This document shows, one piece after another, positions 6,566 through 13,104 of a stretch of DNA of 14,535 bases. Position 1 is the stretch's first letter; every line of letters starts with the position of its first letter. The notes beneath the pieces were generated by a model. It was not told where the DNA came from. It worked only from the letters and a program-made list of their open reading frames with translations, and made no database searches. The translations under genes and the position numbers were made by a program. The stretch is from assembly GCA_018894995.1 (NCBI GenBank), contig JAHIOZ010000068.1, positions 1 through 14,535 on the forward strand, read 5' to 3'. The DNA comes from Patescibacteria group bacterium (GTDB lineage: Bacteria > Patescibacteriota > Minisyncoccia > Phycocordibacterales > UBA12079).

Positions 6566-6595
6566 ATACCTTTGTTTTTGTAAAAACAAAGGTAT
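6566..6595. repeat. 14-bp hairpin
   Basis: ATACCTTTGTTTTT (6566-6579) pairs exactly with 6582-6595 around a 2-nt loop. A second small stem (GGTAT with ATACC, 6591-6607) overlaps it. Nothing else is visible in this part of the 6062-6859 gene-free stretch. Confidence 0.6.
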
Positions 6596-6656
6596 GGGGG
6601 ACATACCAAATTTCTCTCCTTCACTTCGTTGCAAATGGCAAGCAATTTTCATTTAC

Positions 6657-6683
6657 GACGAATTTTGCTTCGCAAAATTCGTC
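6657..6683. repeat. ACGAATTTTGC-family hairpin
   Basis: GACGAATTTTGC (6657-6668) and its complement (6672-6683) enclose loop TTC. It directly precedes copy 2 of the ACTAAAAACT dispersed repeat. Confidence 0.85.
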
Positions 6684-6684
6684 A

Positions 6685-6746
6685 TTCTAAAAACTAAAAA
6701 CTCTTTAAATTTTGAAAAATTTAAAGCAACGACGAAACTAAAAACT
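6685..6746 (+). repeat. dispersed repeat ACTAAAAACT/CTTTAAATT, copy 2
   Basis: It matches 3599-3676 (minus) in order and nearly base for base at both ends. Here the CTTTAAATTTT/AAATTTAAAG stem has a loop of only a few bases, while copy 1 has about 25 nt in that position. Confidence 0.75.
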
Positions 6747-6771
6747 TTTAAAGTATTCGGATTATATTTTC

Positions 6772-6815
6772 CTAAAAACAAAACCCGTGAATTTCCTTAC
6801 GGAAATTCACGGGTT
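6772..6815 (-). terminator. intrinsic terminator of the 6860-7465 gene
   Basis: A perfect 15-bp stem (AACCCGTGAATTTCC at 6782-6796, complement 6801-6815, 4-nt loop) is followed on the minus strand by TTTTGTTTTT. It starts 45 bp after the stop codon. Confidence 0.9.
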
Positions 6816-6859
6816 AAGGGCTAAGGATCCAAAAGAATTGAGGATCCCAGTCCTGAGAG

Positions 6860-7465
6860 CTACTTGCGAATACGAAGGCCGGCAAACCACCAACCGTCGC
6901 GCCAGGCATTAACGTGCCGGACAACAATCACATGCCGCTCAACGTCCCAACGGTAGAAAGTGGCATAACACCACTTACCACTGGAATCTTTCCAGTGGGT
7001 GCAATTGGAGTGTTCGTCGGCAAAAGCCGGGTCGCCCCGATTGACCGCTGACAATGAATACGGATCAGCATGAACGAAGCCTTGGCGCTCATACTCTTTC
7101 TCCAAATCGTCGTCGGATATAAAACATCCGTGTTTGAAGAAAATGACCTCAACTTCGTCACCTTTGCCCCTCGGCATACAGGCGACAACATCCGAATTAA
7201 CATATTGCTTTCGACCGGTTTCATCTAATATTTGTTGGGGTGTCAGTGAACGGTCAACCCTGACAAAAAAAGAAATTGTTCCGTCGTCGTTGTTGACTCG
7301 ACGGAATTTCTTTTTACCGCAAATCTTTCGAAACTCATCTCGGTCAATTTCCGAGACATTTGAGTCTCGCAAATCTGTGAGAAAAGGAAAAACATCCTGT
7401 AATTGTTGCGTTGGGGTTTTCTCAAAAAGCTCTATCAATTTTCTCATCTGTCCCGGGGTTGCCAT
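6860..7465 (-). CDS. hypothetical accessory protein, 201 aa, single-gene unit
   Basis: There is no named family I can assign. ATG 7465 is preceded by AAAGGAGG with 7-nt spacing, which fixes the start. The N-terminal part (MATPGQMRKLIELFEK, then LQDVFPFLTDLRDSNVSEIDRDEFRKICG) is a helical module I recall from many Parcubacteria hypotheticals; that is memory, not a search. The centre has DRSLTPQQILDETGR. The C-terminal half carries DPYSLSAVNRGDPAFADEHS, NCTHWKD, and a Trp/His-rich end (YRWDVERHVIVVRHVNAWRDGWWF). There is no signal peptide or membrane helix. One 60-bp stretch (6901-6960) is 55% G+C, clearly above the surrounding genes, which suggests transfer or different constraints. Its own SD, promoter-like TTGACA and perfect terminator make it a self-contained unit like the 89-712 gene. 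The function is unknown. Confidence 0.9.
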   Translation of the reverse strand: MATPGQMRKLIELFEKTPTQQLQDVFPFLTDLRDSNVSEIDRDEFRKICGKKKFRRVNNDDGTISFFVRVDRSLTPQQILDETGRKQYVNSDVVACMPRGKGDEVEVIFFKHGCFISDDDLEKEYERQGFVHADPYSLSAVNRGDPAFADEHSNCTHWKDSSGKWCYATFYRWDVERHVIVVRHVNAWRDGWWFAGLRIRK

Positions 7466-7472
7466 AGCAAGT

Positions 7473-7480
7473 CCTCCTTT
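7473..7480 (-). promoter_or_regulatory. strong Shine-Dalgarno of the 6860-7465 gene
   Basis: The minus strand reads AAAGGAGG, 7 nt before ATG 7465. Just upstream a small CACC-GTTA-GGTG hairpin (7488-7499) lies in the leader. Confidence 0.85.
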
Positions 7481-7561
7481 GTGTGGTCACCGTTAGGTGG
7501 CACAATTTTTGTTTTAGACAATTTCCAAATAATCTTGAAAACCGTCCTTATAAAACTACAA

Positions 7562-7591
7562 ATTCCACAATAAATATATCACAACTGTCAA
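7562..7591 (-). promoter_or_regulatory. possible promoter of the 6860-7465 gene
   Basis: The minus strand has a perfect TTGACA (7586-7591) with an 18-bp spacer to TGGAAT (7562-7567). The -10 is poor, so the exact start is unclear. The transcript leader would be about 90-100 nt. Confidence 0.4.
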
Positions 7592-7682
7592 AAAAAAGTA
7601 AAGGGCTGAGGAGTTTATAAAGCTTATAAAATTGAAAGTTTTTAAAGTAAAACAAAATTTACCCAGTAATAAAAAAGTGGAA

Positions 7683-7997
7683 TTAATTCAACGCCAAATC
7701 TCTCAAATATCCGGAAACGGAGGTAAATCCTTTTTCAATTGCTTTTTGTTCTATTTTCTTTTTGTCTTGTTGTGAAATTCTAAATCGAATAATTTCTGAT
7801 TGTTTTTTCTTGTATTCCTTTTCAGCCATAATCAAATTTGGCAAATCAATTAAAAGATTAGGCACATCTTCAGCTAAAAATTCTTGAGATATTTTTGCTT
7901 CCGGACATTCAACAAAAATAACCCCGTCTTTTCTTTTTTCTAACGAGTATAAATATTTTGCATTGTTTAAAGTAATATAACTTTTTATTTTTTTCAT
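7683..7997 (-). CDS. ribbon-helix-helix (CopG/MobC-like) protein, 104 aa
   Basis: The C-terminal third looks like a ribbon-helix-helix unit: a basic strand IIRFRIS (69-75), a helix QQDKKKIEQKAIEKG (76-90), then SVSGYLRDLAL (93-103). Such units bind DNA as dimers, for example in CopG repressors, antitoxins and MobC-type relaxosome proteins. The N-terminal part (residues 1-60, YLYSLEKRKDGVIFVECPEA) is a compact beta-rich segment of unknown role. The start at ATG 7997 has no SD. No toxin, relaxase or transposase gene is adjacent: ligA lies upstream and a hypothetical downstream. An orphan regulator is the simplest reading; an orphan antitoxin is the main alternative. Confidence 0.8.
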   Translation of the reverse strand: MKKIKSYITLNNAKYLYSLEKRKDGVIFVECPEAKISQEFLAEDVPNLLIDLPNLIMAEKEYKKKQSEIIRFRISQQDKKKIEQKAIEKGFTSVSGYLRDLALN

Positions 7998-8092
7998 ATT
8001 AATTTTTTTATATAATTGTGACTATATTACAAGTGGGTAATTTTATTTTTTATAACCTACAAATACGACGGAACAATACGCTGGATTGCCGC

Positions 8093-8165
8093 GGATTTTT
8101 TGAAAGAATTTTTTAAATGAAATTTGCTTTGCAAATTTCATTTAAAAAATTCTTTCAAAAAATCC
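8093..8165. repeat. 73-bp hairpin with perfect 35-bp stem
   Basis: Arms 8093-8127 (GGATTTTTTGAAAGAATTTT...) and 8131-8165 are exact complements around loop TTT, with an apex TTTGC-TTT-GCAAA. The outside bases (CTGGATTGCCGC on the left, CTCGCAAAGACG on the right) look like halves of a GGATTGC.../...CGCAATGACG-type repeat interrupted by the hairpin. It lies in the 286-bp spacer between ligA and the RHH gene. Confidence 0.9.
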
Positions 8166-8248
8166 TCGCAAAGACGACACGAGGTGTTTAAAAATTAGAA
8201 ATTAAAGTTAATGCTGGGTTAAAAATTATAAAATTAAAAATTGTTTTT

Positions 8249-8283
8249 CTACACCCTACACCCTAAACGCTATACCCTAAAAC
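8249..8283 (+). repeat. heptamer array abutting the ligA stop codon
   Basis: Five consecutive heptamers, CTACACC, CTACACC, CTAAACG, CTATACC, CTAAAAC, end directly at the ligA stop codon (8284-8286). The first four units nearly equal the array upstream of tuf. Confidence 0.8.
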
Positions 8284-10308
8284 TTACTCAATTAATTTCA
8301 AAAACTCTTCCTCACTCAAAACTTTCACCCCTAATTCAACCGCTTTGTCATACTTTGACCCGGGATTTTCTCCCGCTACCACAAAATCCACCGCTTTTGA
8401 AACGGAACTTGAAATCTCTCCTCCCAAAGCGCGAATTTTATTTTTCGCTTCGTCACGCCCCATAGCCTCCATAGTTCCGGTTAAAACAAATTTCTTTCCT
8501 TTCAATTTTAATTTGTGGGGTGTCGGGAGCCCACTTTTTTTTATTTTTATTTGTTGGAGGAGTTTTTCAATGAGGTGTTGGTTGTTTTTATTTCGAAACC
8601 AATCATAGACCGATTTTGCCACCACATCACCAATGCCGTAAACTCCATTTAATTCTTCAAAACCGGCTTTTTGAATTTTTTCCAACGAACCAAAATGATT
8701 AGTTAAATCAATGGTTGTTTCCTCTCCCACCTGATCAATTGAAAGCCCAACCAAAAATTTTGGCAATTCAATTTCCCGAGCTTTCTCAATGGCATCCAAT
8801 AAATTATCAACTGACTTTTCAGCAAACCTCGGCAAAAGCAACAAATCCCCTTTTTTTAAAGAAAAAATGTCATCATAGGAAGAAATTAAATTTTCTTCCA
8901 ACAAAACATCAATGATACTCGGACCCAAACCGTCAATATCAAAAGATTTTTTAGAAACAAAATAATGAAATTTTCTCTTTTGTTGTTCAAAAGAATTTTT
9001 ATTAACACACCGATAAGCCACTTGCCCCGGAATTTTTTCAATCTTACCATCACCCCCGCAAGCTTCAACAAACTCGGGATACCTGAATTCTTTTTCTTTC
9101 CCAGTTCTCATTTCTTTCAAAACGGAAACAATTTGCGGAATAACATCACCGGCTTTTTGCAAAACAACGGTATCGCCTATTTTAACCCCCAATCTTTTAA
9201 TTTCATCTTCGTTGTGCAAAGTTGACCTCGAAACAACCGAACCCGCCACCGAAACCGGTTTCAAATGAGCCACCGGAGTTAAAACCCCGGTTCTTCCGAC
9301 TTGCAAAACAATGTCTTCAACAACGGTAGCCACTTGTTCAGCCGGAAATTTAAAAGCTATCGCATACCGAGGAGCTTTTCCTGTATAGCCCAATTTGTCT
9401 TGCAAATCTTTTTCGTTCACTTTCACCACAACCCCGTCAATCCAATAATCTTCTTTGTCTTTTTTCTTTTGCCATTCTTTCCAAAAAGAAATTACCTCAT
9501 TAATATCCCAACAATGTTTAAAATATTTATTCACTTTAAATCCCAAATTTCTCAACATCTCCAATTCTTCAAATTGATTACTTGGAACTCCGAGTTCCAA
9601 GTTGGCGATGTCGTAAATGAAACAATCGAGTTTTCTTTGTGCCACAATTTTTGGGTCAAGCTGGCGAATAGTTCCCGCTGCCATATTTCTAGGATTGGCA
9701 AAAAGAGCTTCTTCTTTTTTCTCTCTTTCTTTATTTATTTTTGCAAAAATGCTTTTTGCAATCCAAATTTCACCCTCAACAATTATATTGACATCTTTAT
9801 TCAATTTAAGCGGGATTGATTCTATTGTCTTGATATTATTTATCACATCTTCTCCAACCTTTCCATCGCCTCTGGTAGCAGCTGTTTTCAAAATACCCTT
9901 TTCATATTCCAAAACTATTTTCAAACCGTCAATCTTTAATTCGCAAGTATAAGTTAACTTAGAAACCCGGTTTCCAAGTTGTTTTTCCTTTGAAAGAAAT
10001 CTTTTTACTCGAGTGTCAAAATCGGTTATGTCGTCTTCGGTAAAGGCATCATTAAAAGACCATTGGGAAACTTTGTGTTTTATTTTCTTGAATTCATCCA
10101 AAGGTTTGCCTTCCACTCTCTGGCTGGGAGAATCAGAAGTGATTAATTCCGGATATTGTTGCTCAATTTTAAAAAGCTCATCCTTGAGCGAATCCAAAGC
10201 TTCTTCCGAAATTTCCTGTTTATCCAAGATATGGTAAAGATAACGATGGTGATTGATCGTCTCTTTTAATTTATTTAATCTTTCTGTGATTTCTTTGGAG
10301 GGGTTCAT
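8284..10308 (-). CDS. ligA: NAD+-dependent DNA ligase
   Basis: LigA seals nicks in replication and repair using NAD+, and is normally essential. At 674 aa it is full length. Domain Ia (HHRYLYHILDKQEIS) binds NMN. The adenylation domain has the nucleophilic Lys125 in ELKIDG, EGE at 178-180, IDGVVVKV near 290-297 and AFKFPAE near 318-324. The OB fold follows (QVGRTGVLTPVAHLKPV). The usual four-Cys zinc finger is degenerate: only Cys417 (ACGGDG) and Cys434 (YRCVNKNS) remain. Then come helix-hairpin-helix repeats (about 455-590, including GVYGIGDVVAKSV) and a BRCT domain (about 600-674, KGKKFVLTGTM...). The start at ATG 10308 matches the family N-terminus; no SD is present. A heptamer array touches its stop codon and a long palindromic repeat lies upstream. 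Confidence 0.98.
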   Translation of the reverse strand: MNPSKEITERLNKLKETINHHRYLYHILDKQEISEEALDSLKDELFKIEQQYPELITSDSPSQRVEGKPLDEFKKIKHKVSQWSFNDAFTEDDITDFDTRVKRFLSKEKQLGNRVSKLTYTCELKIDGLKIVLEYEKGILKTAATRGDGKVGEDVINNIKTIESIPLKLNKDVNIIVEGEIWIAKSIFAKINKEREKKEEALFANPRNMAAGTIRQLDPKIVAQRKLDCFIYDIANLELGVPSNQFEELEMLRNLGFKVNKYFKHCWDINEVISFWKEWQKKKDKEDYWIDGVVVKVNEKDLQDKLGYTGKAPRYAIAFKFPAEQVATVVEDIVLQVGRTGVLTPVAHLKPVSVAGSVVSRSTLHNEDEIKRLGVKIGDTVVLQKAGDVIPQIVSVLKEMRTGKEKEFRYPEFVEACGGDGKIEKIPGQVAYRCVNKNSFEQQKRKFHYFVSKKSFDIDGLGPSIIDVLLEENLISSYDDIFSLKKGDLLLLPRFAEKSVDNLLDAIEKAREIELPKFLVGLSIDQVGEETTIDLTNHFGSLEKIQKAGFEELNGVYGIGDVVAKSVYDWFRNKNNQHLIEKLLQQIKIKKSGLPTPHKLKLKGKKFVLTGTMEAMGRDEAKNKIRALGGEISSSVSKAVDFVVAGENPGSKYDKAVELGVKVLSEEEFLKLIE

Positions 10309-10404
10309 AATATTAAAAAGTTTTTAGTTATATATAATCCGAATGCTACAAATTATATACGAATAACCCAAAAAAACGAATACGAATGAAATGATTCGAG
10401 TGAT

Positions 10405-10558
10405 AAAAATTTTTAATTTTGTAATTTTTAAATAATTTTTAATGACCAAATTTTTAAACACCGCGACGACGAATTTTGCTTCGCAAAATTCGTCGTGTTT
10501 TAAAAATTAAAAATTAGGATTTATTTAAAAAATTAAAAATTACAAAATTAAAAATTTT
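10405..10558. repeat. long palindromic repeat, copy B (upstream of ligA)
   Basis: The core hairpin ACGACGAATTTTGC (10466-10479), loop TTC, with its complement (10483-10496) is nested in longer AT-rich arms (AAAAATTTTTAATTTTGTAA and complement near 10530-10558). The unit is thus about 154 bp of imperfect palindrome, almost identical to copy C at 14358-14518. It fills most of the 317-bp gap between the PilX-like gene and ligA; no promoter stands out. Confidence 0.88.
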
Positions 10559-10625
10559 ATCGAAAACATAAATCTCAAATCTACAATCTCTGCTATCACT
10601 ATAGTTATTTTAAAGTTATTACAAA

Positions 10626-11132
10626 CTAATACATAGCTCTCAACCCTCTCTCAACTCTTCTTAAATTTGTGACATCGCAAGTATTATAACCGCGAGATTC
10701 AATTATTGTATTTATTGTCCCCGCAGGGGCATTTTTCATTATTTTCACTATGGCGCAATCATCTCTGTTTGGATCACTGGGAAATATATCTACTTGAAAA
10801 ATGGTTTCTGCGCTGGTAACGTCTATTTTATTCCAAACCCAGCCCGGGTTTGTAACAACATTTTGTTCCAAGCAAGAAATATTGGCCGGCGCGGGACCTG
10901 AACCGGTGGAAGTTGCAAAAGTATTTTTTGAATCCCAATACATAGCGCATTCAATACCACTGTCAGCGGCATAAAAAGCATATTGCGATTCTCTTCCTCC
11001 GGAAGAAAGCTTTATTTCCTTTAATGAAATATTAAAAATAAACGCCCCGATAATCAAAAAGAGTGATCCTAATAATGTCGCAATGAGAATAACGAAGCCT
11101 TTATTTTTTTTTATTTTATTAATTTTATTCAT
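10626..11132 (-). CDS. PilX-like minor pilin / pilus assembly protein
   Basis: The start is taken at ATG 11132 (MNKINKIKKNKG|F), a short basic leader typical of class III signals; the open frame runs 15 codons further, into the PilV-like gene. The product is 168 aa. A hydrophobic helix (about 13-35, FVILIATLLGSLFLIIGAFI) follows the cleavage site. Position +5 is not Glu, as in many PilX/PilK-type proteins. The segment LKLSSGGRESQYAFYAADSG-like and ECAMYWD is the hallmark of the PilX N-terminal region. Four Cys residues may form disulfides. It lies 10 bp after the PilV-like gene and is probably the last gene of the pilin run. PilX proteins act as minor pilins near the pilus tip; the exact role here is inference. 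Confidence 0.85.
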   Translation of the reverse strand: MNKINKIKKNKGFVILIATLLGSLFLIIGAFIFNISLKEIKLSSGGRESQYAFYAADSGIECAMYWDSKNTFATSTGSGPAPANISCLEQNVVTNPGWVWNKIDVTSAETIFQVDIFPSDPNRDDCAIVKIMKNAPAGTINTIIESRGYNTCDVTNLRRVERGLRAMY

Positions 11133-11142
11133 ATAAATATTA

Positions 11143-11700
11143 TTACGGACTCGGGTCAAATATACTGTCTTTAACAATGATATTTTTTACCCCATTATCC
11201 CATAAAATTTCTACTGTCACTAATAATTCATCTGGGTTTGCCACCCCTTCTGTGACAGTTATTTTTCTCCGAAAATCAGTTTCTGTCCACGAGCCGTCAT
11301 AACCATACAAACCTTCTGGTGATTTATGCAACAAGTCGCAAGGTCCTCCACAAGCATTAGTAGAGGCATCGGTAGTGTCAATTCTGCAAGGGCCTGGATC
11401 ACATGGATTTAAGCCAAAATCAAAACTTCTTGAATCCAAAATATTTGTAATTGTTTTATTTTTTATAAATTCAACCGCATCTTGAGCCAAATAAAAAGCG
11501 GTGATTTGATTTTTGGATAATCTGGTTGACTTTAAACCTTGCTGGCTTAAACTCATTGGACCGGCTATTGAAACAAGCAAAATGGTTATTGCCACTAAAG
11601 TTTCAACCAAAGTAAACCCTCGATTACTTTTCAAACTCACACCAGAATTCTTTGGTGTGGAGATAAATTCTTTTTTTCTTTTATTTTTTAATAAAAACAT
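11143..11700 (-). CDS. type IV prepilin-like protein (PilV/GspI-like)
   Basis: The 185-aa protein has a basic 28-residue leader ending SNRG|FTLVETLVAITILLVS, a textbook prepilin cleavage site with Glu at +5 (residue 33) and the following hydrophobic helix. AFYLAQDAVEFIKNK after the helix is typical of PilV/GspI-type minor pilins. The C-terminal domain is Cys-containing (CDPGPC, CGGPCD) and beta-rich, and ends DSIFDPSP. The start at ATG 11700 is the only good one; no SD. It is 23 bp downstream of the GspJ-like gene and 10 bp upstream of the PilX-like gene, so it is co-transcribed. The product would be processed by the PilD encoded upstream. Confidence 0.9.
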   Translation of the reverse strand: MFLLKNKRKKEFISTPKNSGVSLKSNRGFTLVETLVAITILLVSIAGPMSLSQQGLKSTRLSKNQITAFYLAQDAVEFIKNKTITNILDSRSFDFGLNPCDPGPCRIDTTDASTNACGGPCDLLHKSPEGLYGYDGSWTETDFRRKITVTEGVANPDELLVTVEILWDNGVKNIIVKDSIFDPSP

Positions 11701-11723
11701 AATTATTTTATATTTACTTTGAA

Positions 11724-12407
11724 TTACGAATCAAGTTTCCTTTGAGAGACTGTGGTATACAAACCAAAATCAACACTTTCTGATACCTTGGTGCCTGTTG
11801 TGTGAGCCTGAACCGTTATCGCAACTCTAGGTTGTGTATTATCACCAACAGTAGCCCCAAGCACATAAAATTTTAAATTGGTAATGGAAATATCTTGAGC
11901 AATTATTGAGGAAAAAGCTGAGCCGTCAACTGATTTTTCTATACTCTCGCTAACATTGTTAAATCTGTAAATAATATCCTCCCCTGAACTTGATACAAAG
12001 TAAATAATGTCGTCGCCCGCAACACAATCTCCCCCGGTAACAGACCCGCAATTATAATCATACCCTGTTCTGATATCTCTGGACATACTTTCTATTCCTA
12101 AATTAACATTGTTTATAACCACCTTAAAAGATTGAGATTTTCTATTCGCACTCATTATACTTAAAAGAGACCCCATTCCTATTGTCATCACGACACTGAA
12201 TAATGCTACGGAAACAATCATTTCGACTAACAAAAAACCTTTACTGGTTGGTAGTGGGTAGTAAGCGGTGAGTAGTGATGAAAATTTGCTTCCTAAACCG
12301 AAACTTTGTTTTGGTCGGCCTAAACCCTTTTGGGTCGACCGAGGGACGAATAATTTTACAAATTGTTTTAGTCGCAAATTTTTGTTTTTTTTATTTTTTA
12401 AAATCAT
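11724..12407 (-). CDS. type IV prepilin-like protein (PilW/GspJ-like) with repeat-built leader
   Basis: The 227-aa protein has the cleavage site TSKG|FLLVEMIVSVALFS (G57, Glu62). After the helix, NLGIESMSRDIRTGYDY is typical of PilW/GspJ-like minor pilins. Two Cys (NCGSVTGGDC) follow, then a beta-rich domain. The leader is 57 residues, far longer than usual. Its DNA consists of a hairpin arm, an 81-bp insert (residues about 13-39), the other hairpin arm, and four degenerate heptamers (12250-12277) encoding LLTAYYPLPT. All of it would be removed by PilD. A shorter leader would need a non-ATG start, so the long one is probably made. It lies 16 bp after the GspH-like gene and 23 bp before the PilV-like gene. 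Confidence 0.9.
   Translation of the reverse strand: MILKNKKNKNLRLKQFVKLFVPRSTQKGLGRPKQSFGLGSKFSSLLTAYYPLPTSKGFLLVEMIVSVALFSVVMTIGMGSLLSIMSANRKSQSFKVVINNVNLGIESMSRDIRTGYDYNCGSVTGGDCVAGDDIIYFVSSSGEDIIYRFNNVSESIEKSVDGSAFSSIIAQDISITNLKFYVLGATVGDNTQPRVAITVQAHTTGTKVSESVDFGLYTTVSQRKLDS
12250..12277 (-). repeat. heptamer array inside the GspJ-like leader
   Basis: Plus strand GGTAGTG, GGTAGTA, AGCGGTG, AGTAGTG: four degenerate units, 28 bp, encoding residues just before the prepilin cleavage site. Confidence 0.75.
12293..12373. repeat. 81-bp insertion in the loop of a leader hairpin
   Basis: The gene at 12424-13104 has an intact hairpin AAATTTGC-TTC-GCAAATTT. Here the same two arms (ending AAAATTTGCTTC at 12292 and resuming GCAAATTTTTG at 12374) are separated by 81 bp. 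The insert begins CTAAACC and ends GTTTTAG, so its ends are weakly inverted, and a TC occurs on each side. It contains an internal GGTCG...CGACC stem. The length is a multiple of three, so the frame is kept. Confidence 0.65.
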
Positions 12408-12423
12408 TTTAATTTAATCTATT

Positions 12424-13104
12424 TTAATTCCCGACAGAAATTTGCCCTGTGGAAGTAACTGTGATTTTTTTATCTATAACACTGGATTTTGGGGAACTCA
12501 CAATAATTATTCCTTCTCCGCAACCACTATTGGTGGCGACACCTCCACATTCAGCAGGATTGTCTGTTTTTATATAAGCATCAGGGTTTGGTCTGGAAAA
12601 AGAAATTGTCAATTCAGTGGCACTCAAAGCACAAGCACTATCAAGACATAAATTTGTTATACTATTGCCTTGGGTAATATTGTAAATATCTAGTAACTCT
12701 GATACTCCGTCGTAAAAACGATTTCTATTGAGGTCAGCAAAAAAAATGAAACTTGTCGGACTAGCCATATCAAAATAAACACCATACCCAGTATCAAAGG
12801 TTCCCACACCGATATTTGCTTCTCTCACATTTAACCCAAAAAATTGAGCTTCTCTGACAGTTAAAGCCACCTCATAAGCCAAACTTTCTAAAGTAAAAGC
12901 TCCACTAAAATGTGAATGGTTATACAAAACTGACGAAGTTATCATAAGAACTATTCCGACGACAACTATTAGCTCAACGAGAGAAAAACCTTTGTTAGTT
13001 GGTAGTGGGTAGTGGGTAGTGGGTAGTGACAAAAATTTGCTTCGCAAATTTTTGTTTTTTTCATTTGTTGTAGTATTTGTCATTTTATTATTCACTTTTA
13101 TCAT
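12424..13104 (-). CDS. type IV prepilin-like protein (GspH/FimT-like) with repeat-built leader
   Basis: The 226-aa protein has the cleavage site TNKG|FSLVELIVVVGIVLMI (G39, Glu44). ESLAYEVALTVREAQFFGL after the helix is the GspH/FimT hallmark, and FFADLNRNRFYD resembles the calcium-site-like loop seen in such pseudopilins. The leader's last part, LSLPTTHYPLPT, is encoded by four heptamers (13001-13028), and the part before it by a 27-bp hairpin (13029-13055). The start is uncertain: ATG 13104 overlaps the upstream four-helix-bundle gene by 17 bp, while ATG 13083 would leave a 4-bp gap. Neither has a clear SD. GspH/FimT proteins are minor pilins that help initiate pilus assembly. Confidence 0.9.
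   Translation of the reverse strand: MIKVNNKMTNTTTNEKNKNLRSKFLSLPTTHYPLPTNKGFSLVELIVVVGIVLMITSSVLYNHSHFSGAFTLESLAYEVALTVREAQFFGLNVREANIGVGTFDTGYGVYFDMASPTSFIFFADLNRNRFYDGVSELLDIYNITQGNSITNLCLDSACALSATELTISFSRPNPDAYIKTDNPAECGGVATNSGCGEGIIIVSSPKSSVIDKKITVTSTGQISVGN
13001..13055 (-). repeat. composite element: 4 heptamers plus 27-bp hairpin, inside the GspH-like leader
   Basis: Plus strand GGTAGTG repeated exactly four times (13001-13028) is followed with no gap by ACAAAAATTTGC (13029-13040), loop TTC and the exact complement (13044-13055). The same architecture, with different bases, occurs in pilD at 13978-14035. Confidence 0.85.

Noticed and set aside
6594..6824. 76-aa plus-strand ORF
   Set aside because: It runs through a hairpin, a dispersed repeat and the terminator stem of the neighbouring gene, so it is translated repeat DNA.
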